A stretch of DNA of 16,868 bases from JBKJML01 sp046596415 (GTDB lineage: Bacteria > Actinomycetota > Thermoleophilia > Gaiellales > Gaiellaceae): positions 1 to 16,868 of the forward strand of contig JBKJML010000290.1 of assembly GCA_046596415.1 (NCBI GenBank). The letters run 5' to 3'. Position 1 is the stretch's first letter. Every line of letters begins with the position of its first letter. This document shows positions 1 through 7,027 of this stretch, in pieces. The translations under genes were made by a program, and so were the position numbers. The notes beneath the pieces were generated by a model. The model was not told the DNA's origin. It did not search any database and saw nothing but the letters and a program-made list of their open reading frames with translations.

Positions 1-285
1 TCGCTCGTCATCTCGAACCGACTGCTCGGGACGAACACCGCCTACGTGATCGGGCACACGGAGTGCGGGATGATCTCGTTCACGAACGACGAGCTCTACG
101 CACAGCTCGAGCACGACAGCGTCGACGCGCGGTGGCTCGACTTCCTGCCGTTCACCACGATCGAGTCCAACGTCCGTGCGAGCGTCGTGCGGCTGCGCGA
201 GACGCCGCTGCTGCCGGACGATTACACGGTTCAGGGCTTCATCTACAGCGTGAGCACGGGGCTTGTCGAGCCGGTGGACGCGTGA
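1..285 (+). CDS. beta-carbonic anhydrase, C-terminal part (5' end outside window)
   Basis: This is the last 94 residues of a zinc enzyme that interconverts CO2 and bicarbonate in the cytoplasm. The frame is open from base 1, so the start and the first zinc-ligand segment (C-x-D-x-R) lie upstream of the window. What is visible is the second zinc motif, HTECGM (His and Cys ligands, bases 55-72), followed by a helical tail and the strand GFIYSVSTG that closes the fold. The tail resembles the small beta-class enzymes of mycobacteria (Rv1284 type), judged from memory of the family. The stop TGA overlaps the GTG of the next gene in GTGA, so the two are probably translationally coupled. The family assignment is firm; nothing can be said about the missing N-terminal half. 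Confidence 0.88.
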   Translation, partial: SLVISNRLLGTNTAYVIGHTECGMISFTNDELYAQLEHDSVDARWLDFLPFTTIESNVRASVVRLRETPLLPDDYTVQGFIYSVSTGLVEPVDA

Positions 286-584
286 GTCGTGCGCGAGAGA
301 TCGTCTCGTTCATCCCCGACGTGCTCCAACTGTTTCGCCGCCTCGTCAGCGACCCGCGCGTGCCGCGGCGCTCGAAACTCTGGCTCTGGTTGCTTCTGCC
401 CTACCTCGCCTCGCCGATCGACCTGATCCCCGACTTCCTGCCGGTGCTCGGCCAGCTCGACGACGCGGCGCTCGCCGTCCTCGCGCTGCGCTCGGTCGTC
501 CGCGGCGCCGGCCGCGACGTCGTCGCCGAGCTCTGGCCCGGCTCGCCGGCCGGGCTCGCCGTCGTGCTGCGGGTCGCCGGGTGA
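282..584 (+). CDS. DUF1232 (YkvA-like) small membrane protein
   Basis: This is a 100-residue protein of the DUF1232 family, whose biochemical role is unknown. The family core is plainly visible near residues 33-60: a hydrophobic stretch rich in Trp and Leu, then YLASPIDLIPDFLPVLGQLDD, shown here in its key part SPIDLIPDFLPVLG, which is the family hallmark. One or two membrane-associated helices are likely. I chose the GTG at 282 because it overlaps the upstream stop as GTGA and gives the normal family length; longer readings in this frame run into the carbonic anhydrase gene. The TGA stop overlaps the GTG of the next gene, so three genes form one coupled unit. Confidence 0.85.
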   Translation: MSRAREIVSFIPDVLQLFRRLVSDPRVPRRSKLWLWLLLPYLASPIDLIPDFLPVLGQLDDAALAVLALRSVVRGAGRDVVAELWPGSPAGLAVVLRVAG

Positions 585-1375
585 TCGTCGCCGTCCTCTT
601 CTCGGCGCTCGCGCTGCTCGCACCGCCCAAGCCGGCCATCCTGCTCGCCGCCGGCGACGTCGCGTCGTGTCGCTCGAGCAACGACGAGGCGACGGCGCGG
701 CTGCTCGCCCGGACGCCCGGGACGATCGCCCTGCTCGGCGACGCCGTCTACGAGCGCGGGACGGCGGCCGAGTTCCGCGACTGCTTCTCGTGGCGGCGCT
801 TCCTGCCGCGGACGCGCGCAGCGCTCGGGAACCACGAATACGGGACGGGGGACGCCGCGACCGCAATCGCGACGTTCGGCCTGCCGCAGAGCGGCTACTA
901 CAGCTACGAGCTCGGCGCGTGGCACGTGGTCGTGCTCAACTCGAACTGCGGCCCGGCGGGGGGCTGCGAGACGGGCTCCCCCCAACAGCTCTGGCTCGCT
1001 GCCGACCTCGCCGAGCACCCGACCCGCTGCACGCTCGCCTACTGGCATCACGCGCGCTTCTCGTCCGGGCTCCACGGCTCGGACCGAACGCTGGCCCCGC
1101 TCTGGGCGACGCTCGCGCGTGGCGGCGCCGACGTCGTGCTGGCAGCGCACGACCACCACTACGAGCGCTTCGCGCCGATCGACGGCATCCGATCCTTCGT
1201 GGTGGGCACCGGTGGCCGCAGTCACTACCCGGTCTTCCGCCGCCTCCGCGCGAGCGCAGTCGCGAACGACAAGACCTACGGCATTCTCCGCCTGACGCTC
1301 CGGCCGGCCACGTACGACTGGCGCTTCCTCTCCGTCGGCTCGAGCTTCGCCGACAGCGGCTCGGCGGCCTGCTAG
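581..1375 (+). CDS. exported metallophosphoesterase (calcineurin-like)
   Basis: This 264-residue protein is a binuclear-metal phosphoesterase resembling purple acid phosphatase or alkaline phosphatase domains. A hydrophobic leader (about residues 1-15) suggests export or membrane anchoring. The metal-ligand blocks appear in order: GD at 25-26, GD at 53-54 (LLGDAVY), GNHEY at 83-87, the paired histidines at 156-157 (YWHHARF) and AHDHHYER at 189-196. Several cysteines (30, 68, 123, 129, 150) fit an extracytoplasmic disulfide protein. The GTG start at 581 overlaps the previous stop in GTGA. The substrate cannot be read from the sequence; phosphomonoesters or phosphodiesters are both possible. 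It is not closely similar to the second metallophosphoesterase at 2552-3364, which has the GHLHDGQ form of the last motif. Confidence 0.85.
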   Translation: MIVAVLFSALALLAPPKPAILLAAGDVASCRSSNDEATARLLARTPGTIALLGDAVYERGTAAEFRDCFSWRRFLPRTRAALGNHEYGTGDAATAIATFGLPQSGYYSYELGAWHVVVLNSNCGPAGGCETGSPQQLWLAADLAEHPTRCTLAYWHHARFSSGLHGSDRTLAPLWATLARGGADVVLAAHDHHYERFAPIDGIRSFVVGTGGRSHYPVFRRLRASAVANDKTYGILRLTLRPATYDWRFLSVGSSFADSGSAAC

Positions 1376-1380
1376 ATATC

Positions 1381-1405
1381 GGCGAGAGGCCGCTATAGGC
1401 TCGCC
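1381..1405 (+). terminator. weak hairpin after the metallophosphoesterase
   Basis: GGCGAG at 1381-1386 can pair with CTCGCC at 1400-1405 around a 13-base loop, six bases after the stop of the metallophosphoesterase gene. No T-run follows. It may end the carbonic anhydrase transcript, or be chance in GC-rich DNA. Confidence 0.25.
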
Positions 1406-1436
1406 ACCCTTGTCGGCGGCAACGAGGGAGACGGAG

Positions 1437-1580
1437 CTGAAGCGGAAGGTGGGCCTACTCGCCCTGGCACTGATACTCGGCCTGTTCGTGGCCGCGTGCA
1501 GCGGGAGCGGTGGGGGCAGTGCGGGCGGCGGCGAGCGGCTGTCGAAGAGCAGGCCGGCTACAACGTCGGCTAACCGGTAG
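1437..1580 (+). CDS. tiny lipoprotein, possibly a decayed gene
   Basis: The frame encodes a textbook lipoprotein signal: a basic KRK start, a hydrophobic core and the lipobox LFVAAC followed by SGSGGGS. The mature part would be only 27 residues after the cysteine region, much shorter than working lipoproteins. The best start is a CTG at 1437, six bases after GAGGGAG, which gives LKRKVGLL; a CTG start is rare and could be a mutated ATG. TTG at 1410 and GTG at 1449 are alternatives, but the first lacks a ribosome site and the second loses the basic residues. In another frame the last bases before TAA at 1571-1573 read AVEEQAGYNVG, which looks more protein-like than the in-frame tail, so a frameshift is possible. 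The function is unknown. Confidence 0.35.
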   Translation: MKRKVGLLALALILGLFVAACSGSGGGSAGGGERLSKSRPATTSANR

Positions 1581-1585
1581 ACCAG

Positions 1586-1610
1586 AGCGGGGACGCCGAG
1601 AGGCCCCGCT
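1586..1610. terminator. hairpin between converging genes
   Basis: AGCGGGG at 1586-1592 pairs perfectly with CCCCGCT at 1604-1610 around an 11-base loop. It lies 5 bases after the lipoprotein stop on the plus strand and 14 bases after the GNAT stop on the minus strand, so it can serve both transcripts. There is no strong T-run on either side. Confidence 0.5.
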
Positions 1611-1624
1611 TCACTCCACCGCGA

Positions 1625-2245
1625 TCAGGGGCGGGGCGGCACCGGCACGGGCTTCGGGTAGAAGGCGTCGCGCATCGCCTCGAGCACCCGCAAGCGCTTC
1701 CCCTCCTCGACGGGTGCGAGTCCCCCGAGATCGAGCCGCACGAGCTCGACGTTCCCCGCAGCGCGGACGGTCTCGAACCCGAAGTCGGCCAGGAAGTCGC
1801 GCGGGAACACGGTGCGATGGACGAGGAAGCGGTCGTAGGTCGTCTCACCCTCGGGATAACGGTAGGCGAACGCCTCGAGCGCCTTGGCACCCTTGTCACG
1901 CGCCTCGCCGATCGCCGCGAGGAACAGCGATTGCTCGATCCACGGGGTCGCGGTCGAGACGAGGTACGCGCAGGTGACGAGAACCGCGTCGGCCGACGGT
2001 GGGCCGGCCGGCAGCTCGTGAGCCCGCGGAAACGCCGCCGAGGGGCCGTACTGCATCGAGCCGAGCAGTCGGCCGTCGTCGTCCATGTAGACCGTGCCCC
2101 AGGCCCCGAACCCCTCCTCGACGCGCTCGATCCAGCGCTGCTTGTTCGCCGTCCGCTCGCCCCGGGACTGCCACCAGACGCACTCGTGGCAGACCGACGG
2201 CGTCGCCGGGAGCGTCGCCCCGGTGAGACCAGCGACCCGTGGCAT
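1625..2245 (-). CDS. GNAT-like acetyltransferase with an N-terminal CHEC motif
   Basis: This 206-residue cytoplasmic protein has the look of a GNAT acetyltransferase: a beta-strand pair WGTVYMDDDGRLLGSMQYG, a central segment ending in VLVTCAYLVS, then an alpha helix (LFLAAIGEARDKGAKALEAF) and a C-terminal FGFETVRAAGNVELVRLDL typical of the last GNAT strands. The acetyl-CoA P-loop (Q/R-x-x-G-x-G/A) is not clearly present, so catalysis is not assured. Near the N-terminus the motif SVCHECVWWQ (Cys19 and Cys22) may bind metal. The ATG directly follows the TAG of the Asp23 gene without a spacer, so it is the last gene of the sdh transcript. The substrate is unknown. Confidence 0.6.
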   Translation of the reverse strand: MPRVAGLTGATLPATPSVCHECVWWQSRGERTANKQRWIERVEEGFGAWGTVYMDDDGRLLGSMQYGPSAAFPRAHELPAGPPSADAVLVTCAYLVSTATPWIEQSLFLAAIGEARDKGAKALEAFAYRYPEGETTYDRFLVHRTVFPRDFLADFGFETVRAAGNVELVRLDLGGLAPVEEGKRLRVLEAMRDAFYPKPVPVPPRP

Positions 2246-2551
2246 CTAGATCCGTGCCGGCAGGATCTCGTCGATGACGACATCAACGGTCTCGGGGCGG
2301 ACATCGGCCATCCGCTCGAGGTAGTCGGCGACCCGCGCCTGCACGGCCGGGCCGAGCTCCGGGACGCTCGCGTCCCAGTCGACCGCGAGGTGGAGCTCCA
2401 CCACGACCCGGCCCTCTTCACCCGTCACCTTGACGCCCTTGTGCCGGTGGAGTGCGCTCTCGACCAGGCCTCGGACGCCGCTCACCTCGCGCGCAGCGTC
2501 CGCCGCGTAGCTCGCGAGGATGTCGGACGAGATGACGGAGTGCCCTTCCAT
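2246..2551 (-). CDS. Asp23/Gls24 family envelope stress protein
   Basis: This 101-residue protein belongs to the Asp23/Gls24 (DUF322) family, whose members sit at the membrane and are linked to cell-wall and alkaline stress in Gram-positive bacteria. The family pattern is visible: an N-terminal helix with ILASYAADAAREVSGVRGL, a strand pair GVKVTGEEGRVVVELHLAVD, then a helix and the closing strand VDVVIDEI. The normal family length is about 100-140 residues, so it is complete. Its ATG abuts the TAG of the upstream metallophosphoesterase gene, and its TAG abuts the ATG of the GNAT gene. Presence in the sdh operon is unexpected; the specific role here is unknown. Confidence 0.8.
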   Translation of the reverse strand: MEGHSVISSDILASYAADAAREVSGVRGLVESALHRHKGVKVTGEEGRVVVELHLAVDWDASVPELGPAVQARVADYLERMADVRPETVDVVIDEILPARI

Positions 2552-3364
2552 CTACAGCGCGGATCGTAGTACCAGCTCGGTCGCCTCGGGGCGGGCGAAG
2601 AAACGAAACGGGACGAACGTCGTCCCGAGCCCCGGCGAGACATGCAGCAGGCCGCCCGGATACGGATAGAGACCGCGGGTGTCGCGCGCGCGCAGATGCG
2701 CCAGCCGGAGCTTCCCGCCCGGGTAGGGCAGAGCGATCTGGCCATCGTGGAGGTGGCCGGCGAGAACGAGGTCGAAGGAACCCGCCGGCAGCTTGCGTGC
2801 GATCCCCGGATAGTGGCAGAGCAGGATTCGCAACTCGGCGGCGGGGTCGGCGAGCCGCTCGGCGTCCGCCCGTCCGGCCGTGTAGGAGCGCGGGTCGACG
2901 CCGGCGATCTGAACGGGGCGTCCGCGGAGCTCGACCGTGACCGCCTCGTCGGAGAGCAGCGTCGCCGGCGACAGGTCGGTGACGCCCGCCGGCTGCGAGA
3001 ACGGATCGCGACTGTCGGCATGGTCGTGGTTCCCCAAGACGACGTAGCAGCGCGGCAACGTCGCGAGCAGCCGGCGCAGCAGCGGCTCACCGGCGCGTCG
3101 TGAGAGCAGGTCCCCCGTGACGAGGACGAGGTCGGGGTCGCGCTCGACCGTCCAGGCGACCGCCCGTTCCACCGCACGCCGGCCGCGCGAGGGCACGCCG
3201 AGGTGGAAGTCGGAGAGGTGGACGAGCCGCAGCCCGACGAGCTCGGCCGGCAGGCCGGCGATCGGCGCTTCGAGCGCCCGCGTGCGCAACCAGCCGGCCT
3301 CGAACCACCCCCAGGCGACGCAGCCGGCCGCAAGCCCGACGATCGCGACGACCGCGATCAGCAC
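2552..3364 (-). CDS. membrane-anchored metallophosphoesterase (YaeI/YkuE-like)
   Basis: This 270-residue protein has an N-terminal hydrophobic segment (residues 1-20) that probably serves as a membrane anchor, followed by a calcineurin-like phosphoesterase domain. Metal ligands appear in order: SDFH (Asp52, His54), GD at 84-85, GNHDH at 111-115, His184 (CHYPG) and GHLHDGQ at 203-209. This order and the GHxHxGQ form match the YaeI/YkuE group, which acts on phospholipid-like or phosphodiester substrates; the true substrate is not known. The GTG start lies four bases after the stop of the CCG-domain gene, so it appears co-transcribed with sdhABE. TAG at its end touches the ATG of the Asp23 gene. 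Confidence 0.85.
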   Translation of the reverse strand: MLIAVVAIVGLAAGCVAWGWFEAGWLRTRALEAPIAGLPAELVGLRLVHLSDFHLGVPSRGRRAVERAVAWTVERDPDLVLVTGDLLSRRAGEPLLRRLLATLPRCYVVLGNHDHADSRDPFSQPAGVTDLSPATLLSDEAVTVELRGRPVQIAGVDPRSYTAGRADAERLADPAAELRILLCHYPGIARKLPAGSFDLVLAGHLHDGQIALPYPGGKLRLAHLRARDTRGLYPYPGGLLHVSPGLGTTFVPFRFFARPEATELVLRSAL

Positions 3365-3368
3365 CGGT

Positions 3369-4253
3369 TCAGACTTGGAGCTTTTCCAGCATCGGGTCGA
3401 CCGAGACCACGTGCCGGCGGAACTTGAGCTCCGAGTCGTGCAGGCCGGCGGCGACGCCGATCAGCTGCGAGAGATGGAGGATCGGCATCTGGAAGTCCTT
3501 GCCGGTCTGCTTCTTCAGCTTCGACTGCCAGGCGTCGAGCGACAGGTGGCAGAGCGGGCATGGCGTCACGATCGCGTCGGCGCCGGCCTCCTTCGCCTGC
3601 TCGATCGGCTGGATCAGCTCGCCGAGCGCGGTCTCCTCGCGTGCCTGAATGATCGGGAAGCCACAGCACTTGATCTTCGCGGGGTAGTCGACGGCCTCGC
3701 CGCCACACGCCTCGATGATCCGCTCGAGCGACGAGGGGCGATCGGGATCCTCGAAGCCGAGGATCTTCGACGGCCGCAGGATCTGGCAGCCGTAGAACGG
3801 CGCGATCTTCAGGCCCCGGAGGCCCTTGTGCGCGGCCAGCTTCAGCAGTTCGTAGCCCTCGCCCTCGGCGACCATCCAGAGGAAGTGCTTCACCTCGACG
3901 GTACCGTTGTACTCCGGCACGCCGACCTTCGTCAGATTCGCGTTGATGCGCGCGAGCAGCGCCTCGTCGCCCTGCAGCTGGTGGTTCGCCTGGCGCAGGT
4001 TGAGGGTGCAGACGTTGCAGACCGTCATCAGCGTGTCGCAGCCCGTCACCTCGGCGTACGCGAGGATGCGCGCGTTCAGGTGGAGGTAGTAGTCGGGCTC
4101 GGCCTCGTGGATGTCACCCGCACCGCAGCAGGTAACCGTCTCGATCTCGAGCAGCTCGAGGCCGACCTTCGGCGACAGCGCCTTCGTCGAGATGTCGAGC
4201 TCCTTCGCCGAGAGCGACGCGAGACAACCCTTGTAGTACGCAACCTTCTTCAC
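3369..4253 (-). CDS. CCG-domain subunit of type E succinate dehydrogenase (HdrB-like)
   Basis: This 294-residue protein carries two complete cysteine-rich CCG motifs: Cys10, Cys42-Cys43-Gly, Cys79-x2-Cys82, and Cys156, Cys196-Cys197-Gly, Cys232-x2-Cys235. Spacing fits the CX31-39CCGX33-36CXXC pattern of heterodisulfide reductase subunit B. In type E succinate:quinone reductases such a subunit (called SdhE in archaea, unrelated to the SdhE flavinylation factor) replaces the membrane anchor and passes electrons to quinone. No transmembrane segment is seen, so attachment would be by amphipathic helices. I chose the GTG at 4253 because AGGAG lies just upstream and it overlaps the sdhB stop in GTGA; the longer open frame into sdhB is a shadow. 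The third gene of sdhABE in this window has no following SdhF-like gene. Confidence 0.88.
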   Translation of the reverse strand: MKKVAYYKGCLASLSAKELDISTKALSPKVGLELLEIETVTCCGAGDIHEAEPDYYLHLNARILAYAEVTGCDTLMTVCNVCTLNLRQANHQLQGDEALLARINANLTKVGVPEYNGTVEVKHFLWMVAEGEGYELLKLAAHKGLRGLKIAPFYGCQILRPSKILGFEDPDRPSSLERIIEACGGEAVDYPAKIKCCGFPIIQAREETALGELIQPIEQAKEAGADAIVTPCPLCHLSLDAWQSKLKKQTGKDFQMPILHLSQLIGVAAGLHDSELKFRRHVVSVDPMLEKLQV

Positions 4254-5308
4254 TTCGTCTCCTTCGGTGTCGGCTTGCCGCCGCTCTCGCTCACATGCCC
4301 GATCTCGTGCTCGAGCCGGCCGAGCGCGTGCTCGCCCTGCACGATCCCCAGCGCCCCCTGGCGGTCTTGCGACTTGACGAGGTCGTAGAGCGCCCGCGAC
4401 TCCTTCACGCCCTCGGCGACGTGCGGCGGAAACGGCGGCGGCACCTTGCCCTTGACGGCGAGGCCCATCGCGAACTTCATCTGCTTGATCGAGGTGACGA
4501 TGCCCTGCGTCTTCGGGACGAGCTCCGTCTCGCGCAGCCAACCCGTCGTCTTGGCCGAGGTGACGAACCAGTTCGCGTGCTTCGCGCCCATGTCCCGGTC
4601 GATCCCCTCGTGGATCGCCTCGGCGCCGAGCTTCGCGATCGCATCGCGCGGGTCGACGCCCTTCGGGCAGCGCTCATTGCAGAAGTAGCAGCGCGTGCAC
4701 TCCCAGATGCCGTGCTCGCCGGAGTACTCGTCGAGACGCTCGGCCTTGGCGGCGTCGCGCGGGTCGCCGACGAACCGCATTCCCTTCGCCAGCGCTTGTG
4801 GCCCCAGGAACTCGGGGCTCGACTCCATCGCGTTGCACTCCGAGACGCAACAGCCGCAGTTGATGCAGAGCGACTCCTTGTGGACGACGTTCATCCGCTC
4901 CGGCGAGATCAGGTGCTCCTTGCCGTCGAGCGGCTGGTCGTAGCCCGGCTGCAGGTACGGCTTCATCGACTTGAACTTGGCCCAGAACGGCTCCATGTCG
5001 ACGACGAGGTCCTTGACGATCGGCAGGTTGCCCATCGCGGAGAGCACCGGGATCTCGCCGGCCTGCGCGATCTCGTACATGCGCACCTTGCAGGCGAGCA
5101 CCGCCGCGCCGTTCATCCGCATCCCGCAGGAGCCGCAGATCATCATCCGGCAGCTCTTGCGGTACGCGAGCGTGCCATCGAGGCGATCCTTGACGATGTC
5201 GAGGCAGTCGAGGAGCGTCGCCTCCTCGGGAGCGTCGAACTCGTAGTCTTTGAGGGCGCGCTCGCCACTCGAGGAGTCGAAGCGCCAGATTTTGAGAGCG
5301 ACCTGCAT
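4250..5308 (-). CDS. sdhB: succinate dehydrogenase iron-sulfur subunit
   Basis: This 352-residue protein transfers electrons from the flavoprotein to quinone through three iron-sulfur clusters. The plant-ferredoxin domain has Cys53, 58, 61 and 73 for the 2Fe-2S cluster. The second domain has Cys148, 151, 154, 158 and then Cys204, 207, 210, 214-Pro. In ordinary complex II the second group is C-x5-C-x3-C-P and binds a 3Fe-4S cluster; here Cys207 adds the missing ligand, so two 4Fe-4S clusters are likely. About 110 extra C-terminal residues extend past the usual end. ATG at 5308 shares a base with the sdhA stop (TGATG) and follows GAGAGGAAG. No heme-binding anchor gene is nearby. Confidence 0.92.
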   Translation of the reverse strand: MQVALKIWRFDSSSGERALKDYEFDAPEEATLLDCLDIVKDRLDGTLAYRKSCRMMICGSCGMRMNGAAVLACKVRMYEIAQAGEIPVLSAMGNLPIVKDLVVDMEPFWAKFKSMKPYLQPGYDQPLDGKEHLISPERMNVVHKESLCINCGCCVSECNAMESSPEFLGPQALAKGMRFVGDPRDAAKAERLDEYSGEHGIWECTRCYFCNERCPKGVDPRDAIAKLGAEAIHEGIDRDMGAKHANWFVTSAKTTGWLRETELVPKTQGIVTSIKQMKFAMGLAVKGKVPPPFPPHVAEGVKESRALYDLVKSQDRQGALGIVQGEHALGRLEHEIGHVSESGGKPTPKETK

Positions 5309-6990
5309 CAGTACTTCCTCTCCTCGGGGAGATACTTGGTGAACCTCACGTCCTTGTACGTCAGCTCCGGCGCACCGTCTTTCCAGCGCGTGATCGAGTG
5401 CTTCATGAAGTTCTCGTCGTCGCGGGTCGGGAAGTCGTGCGGGCGCGAGTGCGCGCCGCGGCTCTCCTTGCGGGCGCTGCCGGCCTGCAGCATGCAGGAG
5501 GCGATGTCGAGCAGGTAGCCGAGCTCGATCGCCTGCGTCAGGTCGTTGTTGAAGACGTCGCCCTTGTCCTCGACGACGACGTTCGGGTAGCGCTCGCGGA
5601 GGCCGGCGATGATCTCGATCTGTGCGGCCATCTTCTCCTCGCGGCGGAAGACACCGAAGTTGTCGAGCATCGTCTGGCCGAGCTCGTCGCGGATCTTCCA
5701 CGGGCGCTCGCCGTCCGAGCGGCCGAGCAGCTCCTTCACCTCGCGCTTCGCGTCGGCGGTCGCGGAGGCGGCAAGCGTGGCCTCGGGCCGGCCGAGCGCC
5801 CATTCGGCGGCGTGGCGGCCGGAGCGGCGGCCGAAGGTGATCGTCTCCATCAGCGAGTTGCCGCCAAGTCGGTTGGCGCCGTGCACGGAGACACAGGCGA
5901 CCTCGCCGGCGGCGTAGAGGCCCGTCAGCTCGGTCAGCCCGTCCGAGTCCGTCTCGACGCCACCCATGTGGTAGTGGGCACCGGGCCGGACCGGGATCGG
6001 CTCGTGGATCGGGTCGACCCCCGCGTAGGTCATCGCCAGCTCGCGTGAGCCCGGGAGACGGGTCAGGATCTTCTCGGCGCCGAGATGGGTGAGATCGAGG
6101 TGGACGGAGCCGTTGATCCCTCGGCCCTCGTCGATCTCGGTCTGCTCGGAGCGCGAGACGACATCGCGGCTCGCCAGATCCTTCGCGGTCGGCGCGTATT
6201 TCTCCATGAAGCGCTCGCCGAGCGAGTTGCGCAGGATGCCACCCTCGCCGCGACAGCCCTCGGTGATCAGGATCCCGCTCGGATACATCGTCGTCGGGTG
6301 GAACTGCATGAACTCGATGTCCTTCAGCGGCAGGCCGGCGCGCAGCGCCATCGACATGCCGTCACCCGTGCAGGCGTAGGCGTTCGTGGTCGCCCGGTAG
6401 AGCCGCCCGACGCCGCCAGTCGCGAGAATCGTCGCCTTGCCGGCGAACGCCTTCAACCCGCCGTGCAGCAGGTCCCAGGCGATCACGCCGGCGCAGCGGC
6501 CGTCGTCGACCACGAGCTGGAACGCGAAGAACTCCTCGTAGACCTTGATGTCGCGCTTGACGAGCTGCTCGTAGAGCACCTGGATCAGGACGTGGCCGGT
6601 GATGTCGGCGGCATAGATCGTGCGGGGCGAGCCGGCGGCGCCGAACGGCCGCTGCGCGAGCTTGCCGTCCTCGGCGCGCGAGAAGATCGCCCCCCAGTGC
6701 TCGAGCTGGTAGATGTCCCCCGGCGCCTCTTTCGTGAAGATCTCGATCGAGTCCTGATCGCCGAGATAGTCGGAGCCCTTGACGGTGTCGAAGGCGTGGA
6801 TCTCCGGACTGTCCTCGGCCGCGTTCCCGAGCGCTGCGTTGATGCCCCCCTCCGCCGCGCCCGAATGGCTGCGAGTCGGGTGGAGCTTCGAGATGATTGC
6901 AACGTCCGCGCCCGCGTCGTGGGCCTCGATCGCGGCGCGCATACCGGCGCACCCCGCGCCGACTACGAGTACATCGTGCTTCGCGTCCAC
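5308..6990 (-). CDS. sdhA: succinate dehydrogenase flavoprotein subunit
   Basis: This 560-residue catalytic subunit oxidises succinate to fumarate. The dinucleotide-binding GAGCAG lies at residues 11-16, and His42 in RSHSGAAEGGI matches the histidine that binds FAD covalently. The active-site region includes QFHPTTMYPSG, the loop EGCRGEGG, the arginine of SRDVVSRS and the RPGAHYHMGG segment that binds the dicarboxylate. Length is close to the 570-590 residue norm. Translation probably begins at GTG 6990 (M-D-A-K-H-D-V-L-V-V-G); no convincing ribosome site precedes it, so leaderless translation or a weak site is possible. It is the first gene of a six-gene minus-strand unit. A pckA relic lies directly upstream on the same strand. 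Confidence 0.95.
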   Translation of the reverse strand: MDAKHDVLVVGAGCAGMRAAIEAHDAGADVAIISKLHPTRSHSGAAEGGINAALGNAAEDSPEIHAFDTVKGSDYLGDQDSIEIFTKEAPGDIYQLEHWGAIFSRAEDGKLAQRPFGAAGSPRTIYAADITGHVLIQVLYEQLVKRDIKVYEEFFAFQLVVDDGRCAGVIAWDLLHGGLKAFAGKATILATGGVGRLYRATTNAYACTGDGMSMALRAGLPLKDIEFMQFHPTTMYPSGILITEGCRGEGGILRNSLGERFMEKYAPTAKDLASRDVVSRSEQTEIDEGRGINGSVHLDLTHLGAEKILTRLPGSRELAMTYAGVDPIHEPIPVRPGAHYHMGGVETDSDGLTELTGLYAAGEVACVSVHGANRLGGNSLMETITFGRRSGRHAAEWALGRPEATLAASATADAKREVKELLGRSDGERPWKIRDELGQTMLDNFGVFRREEKMAAQIEIIAGLRERYPNVVVEDKGDVFNNDLTQAIELGYLLDIASCMLQAGSARKESRGAHSRPHDFPTRDDENFMKHSITRWKDGAPELTYKDVRFTKYLPEERKY

Positions 6991-7027
6991 ATCGAAAGAA
7001 GCTATCGGAAACGTCCGCTCGGGTGCG

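Noticed and set aside
263..1375. Longer 370-residue frame for the first metallophosphoesterase
   Set aside because: The first 106 residues overlap the DUF1232 gene and are Arg/Ala-rich shadow; the GTG at 581 starts a clear leader peptide.
4254..4541. Longer start for the CCG-domain gene inside sdhB
   Set aside because: The frame is a shadow of sdhB; the GTG at 4253 has AGGAG upstream and a GTGA overlap.
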